In this document: in pieces, positions 1-8,056 of the stretch
How positions within the stretch are numbered: position 1 is the first letter of the stretch
Layout of the letters: each line of letters starts with the position of its first letter
Assembly (NCBI GenBank): GCA_003526845.1
Contig: DPVM01000003.1
Span: 1-32,355 of the forward strand
Length of the DNA stretch: 32,355 nt
Source: Oscillospiraceae bacterium
GTDB lineage: Bacteria; Bacillota; Clostridia; Oscillospirales; Acutalibacteraceae
Direction: 5' to 3'
Notes under the pieces: model-generated
The model's input: only the letters and a program-made list of their open reading frames with translations
Databases searched by the model: none
What the model was told of the DNA's origin: nothing
Translations under genes and position numbers: made by a program

Positions 1-64
1 GTTTAATTTTCAAGGTCCTTGTCGCCGTTTTGTGAGGTTTTGTAGTGGCCTCTCTCTCGACGGC
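1..64 (-). other. Probable rRNA operon leader, transcribed out of the left edge
   Basis: Read on the minus strand, the transcript from the strong promoter at 71-99 runs into a GC-richer segment and ends at the window edge with the boxA-like string ACCTTGAAAATTAAAC. Strings of the form CCTTGAAAA(C/T)T lie just upstream of rRNA genes in many Firmicutes. The rRNA itself is outside the window, so the assignment rests on promoter strength and this motif. A tRNA operon would be the alternative. Confidence 0.55.
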
Positions 65-70
65 TTAGCC

Positions 71-99
71 ATAATACCAAATTCAACACCAAAAGTCAA
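71..99 (-). promoter_or_regulatory. Strong sigma-A promoter reading left (probable rrn P2)
   Basis: On the minus strand TTGACT (94-99) and TATTAT (71-76) are separated by exactly 17 bases. No coding sequence starts downstream, only the leader described at 1-64. The start point should lie near position 64. Confidence 0.75.
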
Positions 100-198
100 C
101 ACTTTTTTTCAAAAAACTTTTATGTTCTTTATACCTTGCCGTGCGTTCCTTGCCTTTTTACCTGCACATATAGTATAGTTATGCTTAATATGCGCTCA

Positions 199-228
199 AT
201 AATACACTATATATGCTATTCAAGCCAA
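199..228 (-). promoter_or_regulatory. Possible upstream tandem promoter (rrn P1-like)
   Basis: On the minus strand TTGGCT (223-228) and TATTAT (199-204) are 18 bases apart, about 130 bases upstream of the stronger promoter. Tandem promoters are usual for rRNA operons. The match is only moderate. Confidence 0.35.
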
Positions 229-248
229 TATTCTGCCTTTTTAAAACT

Positions 249-473
249 TTATATTGTAATTGAGAATTTATCTATGTCTTTTTTAATTTTCTCTATTTTA
301 TTTTGAATCTTTTTATATTGAATTGTCATATCAAATATTCTAATAATATCATTATCTATATATAATATGTTCGCATTGTCATAGCCGAGTGAACTCGTAT
401 TATAGTATGCAACGGTCACTCCTGCGGTGAGAGCAATCGACGAAATAATTAATATACAAATAACTTTTTTCAT
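249..473 (-). CDS. Small membrane-anchored protein downstream of spoIIP
   Basis: I do not recognise this 74-residue protein. The reading frame is open back to position 515, inside the end of spoIIP. The ATG at 473 is preferred because it begins a typical signal or anchor sequence (MKKVICILIISSIALTAG) and follows AAGGAG at 489-494, although the 15-base spacing is long. After the single hydrophobic segment comes a Tyr/Asn/Asp-rich part, then a Lys/Ile-rich C-terminus around KKIQNKIEKIKKDI that could form a short coiled coil. It follows the spoIIP stop by only about 20 bases, so it is probably cotranscribed in the gpr-spoIIP group, but nothing in it shows a sporulation role. The coding region is AT-rich compared with spoIIP. 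A spurious ORF is possible. Confidence 0.5.
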   Translation of the reverse strand: MKKVICILIISSIALTAGVTVAYYNTSSLGYDNANILYIDNDIIRIFDMTIQYKKIQNKIEKIKKDIDKFSITI

Positions 474-492
474 ATCCTTAATAATAAACTCC

Positions 493-1644
493 TTATTTAA
501 CAACATATTTTTCATTCAAAAGCTCGCCGAGAGCCTTGCCGAACAATCTGGCGGAGTAGCATGCCTCGTCAAGCGTATTTCCGTCCGAGCCGATTTCAAG
601 CAAAAAGGACGAATGAGTTTCATACATATTATATTTTCGCTCGGAGAAAAGAATCGGCCGCATCAAACCTTTGTAGCTCGACGCCATTTTTTGCTGAACC
701 GCCAAATCAAAGCGCAAGTTATCCTCCCAATCCGGGAAATTTTCGACCCTGCCGTATTCACAGCCGGATATGATCATCATTCGCGCCGCTTTTTTGCCGT
801 TGATTTTTGCCGTCGGCTTAACCTTTGTTTTGTTTGAATATGTAATGCTATCGCGGTGGACATCTATCGTAACCTCAATTGAGGGATATTTTTCAAGATA
901 TTTTTCGATTACCGCGCGTGACGAATCGTAGCTTGAATTGTAATCGGTATCGTGAATTGCTTTGTCGTGGATAACAACAAAACCTGCTTTTTCGAGATAT
1001 TTGACGAGCTCATCGCCGACACGCACCATATTGCGATTAATATCGTTTGAGCGCGAGTCGGCTTCTGTATAATAACCCGTATCGAGAAGCGAATAGGATT
1101 CCGTAGTGTGCGAATGATAAATCAAAATTGTCGGCTTTGATTTATCTTTAATTTTTAAATCCGCTCCCTGCGAAAGTAATTTTTTAATATTCGGCTTGTA
1201 AAACGAGGACGGAATTTTGTTTTGAATTTCAACGCCGTTATACGAAATTATTGTTCCGCCGCCCTGATAAGCACCCTCCGAGGTTTTGCCGAGTTTTTTC
1301 GCCTTAGAGTAGCTCTTTTTTGCCTTTTTCATAAGTTTTGCTATATCCGCCGGTGTTTCGGTTATGTCGCAATCGTCATCGCTATCCTTTGAGCCTATCG
1401 CATTCATAGCCGGCACCGTTTTTTCAACACGGGTAGTAGTATTGTTTGACTGATCGTCATTAATATAATCGGAAATTTTTGACTTTGCGTTATCAATCGA
1501 GTCACCGGGATTTGCAAGACCGACAACAGATGAGCTGAACGATGATATTTCGTTTTTAAAATAAGGGGAAACATTTGTGACTATTCCCACGCAACCGAAA
1601 ATTATAACAACATTTGAAATAAACGCGATAATTTGCTTTTTCAT
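493..1644 (-). CDS. spoIIP: Stage II sporulation protein P (SpoIIP amidase/endopeptidase)
   Basis: SpoIIP is the peptidoglycan amidase of the SpoIID-SpoIIM-SpoIIP engulfment machine. It sits in the mother-cell membrane and thins septal wall during engulfment. The 383-residue protein is close to the usual length of about 400. It starts with one hydrophobic anchor (residues 5-24), followed by a low-complexity Ser/Asn/Thr linker. The catalytic domain follows: IYHSHTTESY with His177, His179 and Glu182, then IDVHRDS around residues 260-266, and near the C-terminus THSSFLLEIGSDGNT. These are family motifs, including the metal-binding His and Glu. It lies directly downstream of gpr, the same order as in Bacillus (rpsT, then gpr-spoIIP on the other strand), which strengthens the call. 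The spoIIP-gpr gap is 82 bases with no terminator seen. Confidence 0.95.
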   Translation of the reverse strand: MKKQIIAFISNVVIIFGCVGIVTNVSPYFKNEISSFSSSVVGLANPGDSIDNAKSKISDYINDDQSNNTTTRVEKTVPAMNAIGSKDSDDDCDITETPADIAKLMKKAKKSYSKAKKLGKTSEGAYQGGGTIISYNGVEIQNKIPSSFYKPNIKKLLSQGADLKIKDKSKPTILIYHSHTTESYSLLDTGYYTEADSRSNDINRNMVRVGDELVKYLEKAGFVVIHDKAIHDTDYNSSYDSSRAVIEKYLEKYPSIEVTIDVHRDSITYSNKTKVKPTAKINGKKAARMMIISGCEYGRVENFPDWEDNLRFDLAVQQKMASSYKGLMRPILFSERKYNMYETHSSFLLEIGSDGNTLDEACYSARLFGKALGELLNEKYVVK

Positions 1645-1726
1645 TTTGCACCCATATATAAGTATATTAATATATAAATATAACTACAATTTATACAATT
1701 AAATATATATGCGTTATAATTCGCGG

Positions 1727-2551
1727 TTATCCCACAAGCGCCGACAAATCGGAAACGGAAAGACTTTTTTGAAGGCACACATTGATGCCCATACCGATAA
1801 GCTTTGCGCCCTGTTCGGTAATTCTGTCGATTTCACGCGGTGTCACAAACGCCGTGTCGCTGCCGTCGCCGCTTATAACGCCAGTGCTCACAACAGTAGG
1901 TATCCCAATCGCAATAACGGGAACACCGACCGTTGTGCTCGATATTTCGTCTCGATGATTGCCTACGCCCGAACCGGGAGAGATGCCCGAGTCCGAAAAC
2001 TGAATGGTTGTGCCGAGCCTTTCGGCAGACGATGCCGCAAGCGCATCAACAGCGATAACGCAGTCGGGTGAAATTTGACGAACGATGCCTTTTACAATTT
2101 CGGCTGTTTCTATCCCCGTTTCGCCGAGTACACCCGTTGTAAGCGTGGCGACATTAAACAAATCATCGGCAGCAAGCGATTTTTGCAAATCGGGCAAAAT
2201 GTGACGCGTTGCCAAAACATAATCGTTTGTTTTCGGCCCGAGGGAATCAGCAGTGATATTTTCGTTTCCAACGCCGACAACAAGAACGGAGGCGGCATTT
2301 TTCGGCAGGACGGTTTTCAAAACGCTTGAAAATTCATTCAGCCGTTCGTCGAAAACATTCGTGTCGGTAACAAACGATTGAACATTCAGCGTGACATATT
2401 TGCCTTTCGGTTTGCCGAGCGCGAGCGCACCGTTTTCGTTTGTGACCTCAACGGTGGTTACGGCATTATTCTCTCTCACAATCACTCCGTCGAGTTTAGT
2501 CTTTTCGGCTGATTCAAAGCATTCTAGTGCCAAATCTGTGCGATTTTCCAT
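1727..2551 (-). CDS. gpr: Germination protease GPR (spore protease)
   Basis: GPR is the aspartic-type A25 protease that degrades small acid-soluble spore proteins at the start of germination. Diagnostic segments are VVGVGNENITADSLGP, with the first conserved Asp, DYVLATRH, VIAVDALAAS, with the second conserved Asp, and SDSGISPGSGVGNHR. In the family the two Asp residues belong to the active site. I start it at ATG 2551 (MENRTDLALECF) because AAGGTG at 2558-2563 is correctly spaced. The frame extends to a TTG at 2596 but without a ribosome binding site. The protein is 274 residues, shorter than the roughly 320-370 of characterised GPRs. It is made as a zymogen in Bacillus; the short N-terminus here suggests a short propeptide. 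It is divergent from rpsT and followed by spoIIP. Confidence 0.95.
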   Translation of the reverse strand: MENRTDLALECFESAEKTKLDGVIVRENNAVTTVEVTNENGALALGKPKGKYVTLNVQSFVTDTNVFDERLNEFSSVLKTVLPKNAASVLVVGVGNENITADSLGPKTNDYVLATRHILPDLQKSLAADDLFNVATLTTGVLGETGIETAEIVKGIVRQISPDCVIAVDALAASSAERLGTTIQFSDSGISPGSGVGNHRDEISSTTVGVPVIAIGIPTVVSTGVISGDGSDTAFVTPREIDRITEQGAKLIGMGINVCLQKSLSVSDLSALVG

Positions 2552-2610
2552 AAAAATCACCTTAATTTGAGTTATTTTCAATAAAAGTATGCCCAAAAAT
2601 AAAAAAATGC

Positions 2611-2639
2611 TTGCATTTTATTTAAACTTGTGCTAATAT
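2611..2639 (+). promoter_or_regulatory. rpsT promoter
   Basis: TTGCAT (2611-2616) and TAATAT (2634-2639) are 17 bases apart, leaving about 75 bases of untranslated leader before rpsT. The leader contains GGCAG (2663-2667) complementary to CTGCC (2679-2683), and an overlapping alternative CAGAAA/TTTCTG pairing. Confidence 0.7.
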
Positions 2640-2719
2640 ATTCAAGCATTAAACAGAAATTAGGCAGTACTATATTTTCTGCCCTTATATCCATCTTTCT
2701 CGTTAAAGGAGTGAAAAAA

Positions 2720-2977
2720 ATGGCAAACATCAAATCAGCAAAGAAAAGAGTTCTCGTAAACGAAACAAAGGCTGCAAACAATAAGGCAAGAAATTCTGCT
2801 CTTAAAACAGCAATCAAAAAAGCTAATGCAGCAATCGAGGCTAACGCAGACGACAAGGAAGCAGTTGTTAACGATGCAATCAAAAAGATTGACCAGGCTG
2901 CAAGCAAAAACCTCATCCACAAAAACTGCGCAGCAAGAAAGAAGAGCAACCTTGCTAATAAGCTTAACAAGGACTAA
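2720..2977 (+). CDS. rpsT: 30S ribosomal protein S20
   Basis: S20 binds 16S rRNA in the body of the small subunit and assembles early. The 85-residue, strongly basic, Ala/Lys/Asn-rich protein begins MANIKSAKKRV, the family signature, and ends with the typical helix ARKKSNLANKLNK. The start at 2720 is fixed by AAAGGAG at 2705-2711. The longer open frame from 2630 would begin inside the promoter region and is not used. It is monocistronic, with its own promoter and a strong terminator 17 bases after the stop. The divergent gpr gene next door matches the arrangement in other endospore formers. Confidence 0.97.
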   Translation: MANIKSAKKRVLVNETKAANNKARNSALKTAIKKANAAIEANADDKEAVVNDAIKKIDQAASKNLIHKNCAARKKSNLANKLNKD

Positions 2978-2993
2978 TTGTTTTAGACAAAGC

Positions 2994-3026
2994 AACTCCT
3001 GTGTAACACAGGAGTTTTGTTTTTTC
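2994..3026 (+). terminator. rpsT intrinsic terminator
   Basis: A perfect ten-base stem AACTCCTGTG (2994-3003) pairs with CACAGGAGTT (3007-3016) across a TAA loop and is followed by a T-rich tract. It ends just before the next promoter at 3029. Confidence 0.9.
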
Positions 3027-3028
3027 TC

Positions 3029-3057
3029 TTGACTTTATTTAGCTTTGTATATATAAT
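3029..3057 (+). promoter_or_regulatory. Near-consensus promoter for the small protein at 3087
   Basis: TTGACT (3029-3034) and a perfect TATAAT (3052-3057) are spaced by 17 bases. The ribosome binding site AAGGAGG and ATG 3087 follow within 30 bases. The strength suggests an abundant product. Confidence 0.85.
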
Positions 3058-3086
3058 ATTATTAGCAATATAAGGAGGTCTGTATA

Positions 3087-3350
3087 ATGGACTTTAAAAA
3101 AATACTTAAAGTAGTCAGTGCTATCGCTGCTTTGGTCGCTCTTGCAGCTGCCGCTTATGTAGCAATTAAGAAGCTCACCGCTAAAGACGAGCCGGAATAT
3201 TTCGATGATAACGATTTCTTTGAATGCGACAATGAAATTGAGGTTGTCGAGGTTAAGGATGAACCTGAACAGCCTGCCGAGGAAGAAAAGGCAGAGCCAA
3301 AGAAAAAAGCTGCACCAAAAAAGAAGAAACCCGCCAAAAAGGCTGAATAA
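3087..3350 (+). CDS. Small membrane-anchored protein, acidic middle and Lys/Pro/Ala-rich tail
   Basis: I do not recognise a named family for this 87-residue protein. It has one Ala/Val-rich hydrophobic segment (about residues 8-27), then an acidic stretch of Asp/Glu/Phe/Tyr (34-65), and ends in a Lys-rich tail with repeated KKKAAPKKKKPAKK-like composition (70-86). The likely topology is an N-terminal membrane anchor with a charged, disordered remainder. The basic tail resembles nucleic-acid or anionic-polymer binding tails, but that is inference. It has its own near-consensus promoter, an excellent ribosome binding site (AAGGAGG, about 3072-3078) and its own terminator, so it is a well-expressed single gene, unrelated to the patatin gene that follows. 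Confidence 0.8.
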   Translation: MDFKKILKVVSAIAALVALAAAAYVAIKKLTAKDEPEYFDDNDFFECDNEIEVVEVKDEPEQPAEEEKAEPKKKAAPKKKKPAKKAE

Positions 3351-3370
3351 ATTTTGATTAAAAAAAGAAA

Positions 3371-3397
3371 AAAGACGACATCAGTCGTCTTTTTTTA
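3371..3397 (+). terminator. Intrinsic terminator after the small charged protein
   Basis: AAAGACGAC (3371-3379) pairs with GTCGTCTTT (3384-3392) across a four-base loop and is followed by a run of T. The flanking A-tract makes it usable in both directions. Confidence 0.85.
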
Positions 3398-3416
3398 GAT
3401 ATAAGGATGTGAAACC

Positions 3417-4259
3417 ATGTATAGTTGCGGACTTGTGCTTGAGGGCGGCGGCAACCGCTCCATTTATACAAGCGGCGTGCTTGACGCTTTTATTGAAAAC
3501 AATATCACCTTTCCCTATGTTATCGGCGTTTCGGCAGGCTCTTGCAATGGCGCATCGTTTTTGGGCAAAATGTTGCACCGTCAGCACGACATTATGCTCA
3601 ACTACGCAAACGATAAAAGATATATGGGTGTCGGCAATATGCTCAAGAACGGCGAGTTTTTAAACGCCGATTGGATTTTTAACGAGTTGAGCTACGATAT
3701 TTATCCGCTGAACCAGAATAATTTTGAAAATTCGGGCGCAGTTTTCTGCTGTGTTGTAACGAATGCGACAACCGGCAAGCCGGAATATCTTTATCCTAAA
3801 TCACTGCGCAAAAGAGGCTGTGAGGAAATTAGGGCAAGCTGTTCGCTCCCGGGAGCAACAAAGGGGTGCAAAATCGGTGACACGCTTTATTTTGACGGCG
3901 GTCTTGCGGATTCGATTCCGCTTGAGCGTGCACTTGATGACGGCTGTCAAAAAGCGGTTGTCATATTAACGCAGTACAAAGGATATGTTAAACAGGCGGC
4001 ACCGCATAAGCTGAAAAAGATGTTCAAAAAATATCCGCTCATCGGCGAGGACATTACCAACCGCCATGTTATGTATAACGAGGAGTTGCAATATGTCCAC
4101 GAATGTGAAAAAGACGGCACTGCGCTCGTAATTCAACCGAGCGCTCCGCTGAATTGTCCAACGCTCGAAAAGGACAAGGCAAAACTTGAAAGCATTTACC
4201 GCCTCGGCTATCAAAACGGACTTGAAAATATCGAAAAAGTAAAAGAATTTTTAAAATAA
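3417..4259 (+). CDS. Patatin-like phospholipase family protein (YjjU/RssA type)
   Basis: This is a 280-residue Ser-Asp dyad lipid acyl hydrolase of the patatin fold. The oxyanion-hole segment is LEGGGNRSIYTSGVLD near the N-terminus. The nucleophile elbow is GVSAGS with Ser39, and the catalytic Asp is Asp160 in FDGGLADSIP. All three patatin blocks are therefore intact. There is no signal peptide, so it probably acts on the inner face of the membrane or in the cytosol; its substrate cannot be told from sequence. The C-terminal third, rich in Lys/Tyr, matches the extension of YjjU-type bacterial patatins. ATG 3417 is preceded by AAGGATG. It lies between two terminators and appears to be monocistronic, convergent with the large exported protein gene. 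Confidence 0.9.
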   Translation: MYSCGLVLEGGGNRSIYTSGVLDAFIENNITFPYVIGVSAGSCNGASFLGKMLHRQHDIMLNYANDKRYMGVGNMLKNGEFLNADWIFNELSYDIYPLNQNNFENSGAVFCCVVTNATTGKPEYLYPKSLRKRGCEEIRASCSLPGATKGCKIGDTLYFDGGLADSIPLERALDDGCQKAVVILTQYKGYVKQAAPHKLKKMFKKYPLIGEDITNRHVMYNEELQYVHECEKDGTALVIQPSAPLNCPTLEKDKAKLESIYRLGYQNGLENIEKVKEFLK

Positions 4260-4261
4260 AC

Positions 4262-4306
4262 AAAGCGATTACAGATTAACACTCAATCTGCAATCGCTTT
4301 ATTTTT
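4262..4306 (-). terminator. Shared terminator between convergent genes
   Basis: AAAGCGATT-A-CAGATT (4262-4277) and AATCTG-C-AATCGCTTT (4285-4300) form a 16-base stem with a seven-base loop and T-tracts on both sides. The single odd position is A-C on the plus strand but a stable G-U on the minus strand. The hairpin is therefore best suited to the minus-strand gene that ends at 4309, though it can serve both. Confidence 0.8.
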
Positions 4307-4308
4307 CG

Positions 4309-7300
4309 TTAATTAACATTAAAAGGATTATTATTTTCTTTTGTCTGAGTATAAGAAAGAAGTTCCATAACAATATTCACATCGTCATCATTCACTATGC
4401 CATCCTTATTAATATCATAATACTTTAAATCAATAGAAGTATCGGCTCCCTGCTGTGCGTGTAAAAACTTTGAAAAATCCTTTCCGTTAATATACCCATC
4501 TTTAACCCAATCACCATTAACCATACTTATAGATGTCGGCACAATTATCGGTGCATTTTTAATAGACACAGTAAGTGTTCTCTTATACCCATATTCATAA
4601 TCTGCAACGAATTGAAAATAACCGTTTTCTAAAGAAAATACAACAAAATATCCATTTTCATCCGTTACCGCATTAACCAAATCTTCACTTTTAATTTTGA
4701 CTTCGCTTATTGGATAATTATGGTCGTTTTTATCTGATTTCTTTTCTCTCGTTACGATATTACCGCACAAAAATGCACCTGCTTTAAATGGAATATTGTT
4801 TTTATTAGCAAACAATTCAACGTAACTGTTTTTGTTTCCTGCAATAGTAAGGTTTGTCGATTTATCAAAAGCGTTATCATGAATATTTTTTACGCTGTCC
4901 GATACATATACTGCTTGCAAAGTAGGACATTTTAAAAATGCACCTTCATTAATGGTTGTTCCACCGTTAATTATTACCGCTTCTAAATATGGGCAATCAT
5001 AAAATTCATATGCTGAAACATCATTATTTGCCGGCAACGCAACCGTTCTTACATGAGAACCAGAAAATTCAATTACATCAAGGTTCTCACATAATGACAA
5101 ATCTATATTACCATCCACATCACAGCCTGCGAATCGACAATCTAAAAGTTTGTATTCTTTTGAAGCAGAATCATAAATCCAGTCAACCTCGCCCCAACTG
5201 CCGGGAAGATCCAAATCCCAATTTAGTACGCTTTGATTTTCTCTTTGTGTTGCGAAATTGCAAAGGGCAAGATAGTCTCTTTCGTTAAACTTTGAAATAT
5301 CTTTATTAATTACTTGGTGCCGATATTTCAAAATATACCCTGATTTGCATTCAATATATTTTATAATATCATCAGAAAAAATATTTATATCTAAATGATT
5401 ATTTTCACATTCTAAAGCATACAAAGTTGAGTTTTCAGTTTCAACTATTTGCGGAAAAACTAAACTCTCAAGTTCCGAATTTGAACAATATAATTCCTGA
5501 AGTTCATTGCATCCGGCTAAATTAAGACCTGTAATTTTTGTATCAGTGCATTTGAGCACCTTCAACTTATCAAATTGTGAAAGATCGAGAATTCCTCTAA
5601 CATCAATTCCGCTTATATCAATGGTAACGACTCTGTACTTTTCACCATCAAAAGCAAGCATCACATTATTTTGTAGTTTTTCAAATGAAATTTCTCCATT
5701 ATCATCAAGCCAATTTAAAATATCATTATTATCTTCAGCAAAATCTTTAAGCAACTGTATCTCATCCTTATCAACAACAGCATTCGCTGGTAGTTTTTGT
5801 TGATAATAATTTGTATATGCACCGTTATTCTTGTTATAATTTGAAAGCTGTGTATATAACACACTGCCATCGTGAACATCCAAATAATTATAAATACAGT
5901 TAATGTATTTTAGTTTTTCGTTATTTTCAAGATTTAATGATATTAAATCGTTAAAAGAACAGGAAAGTTTCTCCAAATTCGTTAATGCTGATACATCAAT
6001 TGTGTCCAAATTGCATCCGTCACAATAAAATTCTTTCAATTTAGTACAATTACTTAAATCGATACTTTCTGAATTCAAATCATTATAACTACAAATAAAA
6101 GATGATAGAATCGAACATCCTGAGATGTCAATTTTATCAAACAAATCAGCATATAAATTCAATGTTTCCAGTGAACAAAATCCAGAAAAATCAGCGGTTC
6201 CTGTTAACCATTTGTATGAAAAATCTATATTTTTAACATGTCCGTCAGAACTCCAAGTAACGCCATCCCAAGTTGACGGATTATCTAAATCCCAGTTTAA
6301 TTCATCATTATTATTCTCATAATTTGCAATTGCTTTTAGTTTTGAAATTTCGTTACTATTGTATTCTTTTATTTCACCTTCCGTATTTTCTGAATAAGTT
6401 TTAATCTCTGCGCTTAATGTCTGCACTTCATTTATTGCATCATTATACGAATAATATGTAAACAATTTGTCGCCATATCCTTCTGTAACACCATCGCCAT
6501 TTATAAATTTATCATAAGTATCATAATGATGCGATTCTTTTATTGTACCCAAATTAGATATTGCAAAATACAACAGCGGTTTTAATTGGGGCATTTTGAC
6601 AGCGTCATTGATTGCTTTAACACCAAATAATTTTGTTGAGACAGAGTTTGTCATAAAATATGTTGCCGTATAAAGAAAATCATATAAACTAACATAATCA
6701 AGCGATGGAACTATCGAAGAAGACAACATTAAAAATTTTTTGTTATAGTAATCTTCAACTGTTGACCATTGAGAAAAAGCATTTGACAATTCATTTTTTA
6801 TGTTCGCATTAAGGTTTCCAAAAACATACAGAGAAAAATACTTTTTTTCAATATCAAAAGACCATTTTTCTAACGATGTAATGTCCATAGTGTAACAACT
6901 TCCATATTTCCAATAATTCCATCCATCTATTGGAGATGTCAACGGAACAGTCGGAACGATATCGGTGTTAAACCAATAATTATAAATATTAGTATATGAT
7001 TTCATCGATTCATTGTATTTTGCAACATTTGGGCAGGCAAAAGTATAAGCAGTTACAGTATCAAATTTTGGTATATTTGATAATTCACTTCCATTAGCTA
7101 CATCGGTTGCTTCTTTCGCATAGAGATTAGACACTGCTGCACCTCTGCTATGACCTGTGATTATCAAATTAATCTTCTCATATTTTCCTTGATACTTTTT
7201 GTAATAGTCTGATATATCATTTTTTAACGAATCTTTCGCTTTATTGAAATTATCATGCGTTGTAACAGAAGAATCATATTTATCGCCTGTAATTTGAGTG

Positions 7301-8028
7301 TTTCCCTGCCATTCGTCCCAAAGAGTCCCTCTAATCACAACAAATATATCAATTGAATTTCCATTTGCTCGATTTAATATTGCAAATGAAACATTGTCTG
7401 GACTTGTGTCACTTGTATTTTTTGCATAAACATCGTTTTTATTAAATTTAGACAAATCAAAAATTGGACTATTAATCAATAGTGCATTCTTGACATTTCC
7501 AGTATCCTCTGTTCCATACATTTGCTTTGAAAAAAACATGCACAGTTCCATATCTTTTTCACTATATGACAAAAACTTATTATATGAATTATCGACAGTA
7601 CCATTAAGAGGGAAATCTTGGCTATAAATCAGCATTCCTCCACCGCCATCACCTACGGCACGCCCTTCATACGGAAACACAGTAATCGTAAACACTGCAT
7701 CATAGCTTGTAAAAAGCCATTTATATTTAAATGAAAAATTACATATATAGTAACTTGAATATAATGTAATTTTTCCGGAAATATTTGTATCTATAGATAT
7801 TATCATATCTGAATCGTCTATTTTAACATGACCGGTAAATGTATTTTCGTTATAATTTACAGAATAAATGTCAAAAACGAATGGCACATTAGAATCATAA
7901 TTACCAGAATAAGTAGCTGAAATAGAATCACTGACAGTTTCGGCATCAGCTCTCTCGCAAACACAAATTAGCGAAAGAATAATATTTAAAGACAAAAATA
8001 TAGATACAAAACTTTTAAAAAATCTCAT
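4309..8028 (-). CDS. Large secreted lipase-like protein with leucine-rich repeats and dockerin-like tail
   Basis: The 1239-residue exported protein has an N-terminal signal peptide (residues 1-29). A class-3-lipase-like domain (about 150-510) has RGT at 234-236, the nucleophile elbow GHSRGAA with Ser294, the acid NTDIVPTVPL with Asp356 and a His at 500/501 (SHHYDTY), so a full Ser-Asp-His triad is plausible. Next come three tandem units (about 562-735, 755-905, 915-1010), each starting with a LNWDLD/W-rich cap followed by leucine-rich repeats. After a short BspA-like LRR piece (about 1025-1085) comes a beta-rich module with TDENGYF, then a two-loop dockerin-like domain (about 1170-1225). Its second loop (DINKDGIVNDDD) is canonical and the first (DWVKDGYINGKD) lacks the Asn/Asp at position 3. 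ATG 8028 follows AAGGGGAG. It is probably cotranscribed with the membrane protein ending 29 bases upstream. Substrate unknown. Confidence 0.85.
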   Translation of the reverse strand: MRFFKSFVSIFLSLNIILSLICVCERADAETVSDSISATYSGNYDSNVPFVFDIYSVNYNENTFTGHVKIDDSDMIISIDTNISGKITLYSSYYICNFSFKYKWLFTSYDAVFTITVFPYEGRAVGDGGGGMLIYSQDFPLNGTVDNSYNKFLSYSEKDMELCMFFSKQMYGTEDTGNVKNALLINSPIFDLSKFNKNDVYAKNTSDTSPDNVSFAILNRANGNSIDIFVVIRGTLWDEWQGNTQITGDKYDSSVTTHDNFNKAKDSLKNDISDYYKKYQGKYEKINLIITGHSRGAAVSNLYAKEATDVANGSELSNIPKFDTVTAYTFACPNVAKYNESMKSYTNIYNYWFNTDIVPTVPLTSPIDGWNYWKYGSCYTMDITSLEKWSFDIEKKYFSLYVFGNLNANIKNELSNAFSQWSTVEDYYNKKFLMLSSSIVPSLDYVSLYDFLYTATYFMTNSVSTKLFGVKAINDAVKMPQLKPLLYFAISNLGTIKESHHYDTYDKFINGDGVTEGYGDKLFTYYSYNDAINEVQTLSAEIKTYSENTEGEIKEYNSNEISKLKAIANYENNNDELNWDLDNPSTWDGVTWSSDGHVKNIDFSYKWLTGTADFSGFCSLETLNLYADLFDKIDISGCSILSSFICSYNDLNSESIDLSNCTKLKEFYCDGCNLDTIDVSALTNLEKLSCSFNDLISLNLENNEKLKYINCIYNYLDVHDGSVLYTQLSNYNKNNGAYTNYYQQKLPANAVVDKDEIQLLKDFAEDNNDILNWLDDNGEISFEKLQNNVMLAFDGEKYRVVTIDISGIDVRGILDLSQFDKLKVLKCTDTKITGLNLAGCNELQELYCSNSELESLVFPQIVETENSTLYALECENNHLDINIFSDDIIKYIECKSGYILKYRHQVINKDISKFNERDYLALCNFATQRENQSVLNWDLDLPGSWGEVDWIYDSASKEYKLLDCRFAGCDVDGNIDLSLCENLDVIEFSGSHVRTVALPANNDVSAYEFYDCPYLEAVIINGGTTINEGAFLKCPTLQAVYVSDSVKNIHDNAFDKSTNLTIAGNKNSYVELFANKNNIPFKAGAFLCGNIVTREKKSDKNDHNYPISEVKIKSEDLVNAVTDENGYFVVFSLENGYFQFVADYEYGYKRTLTVSIKNAPIIVPTSISMVNGDWVKDGYINGKDFSKFLHAQQGADTSIDLKYYDINKDGIVNDDDVNIVMELLSYTQTKENNNPFNVN

Positions 8029-8056
8029 TGTTATTGCTCCCCTTCTTATTTTTTAG

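Noticed and set aside
427..837. Plus-strand ORF opposite spoIIP
   Set aside because: It is antisense to a clear spoIIP coding region and has no ribosome binding site.
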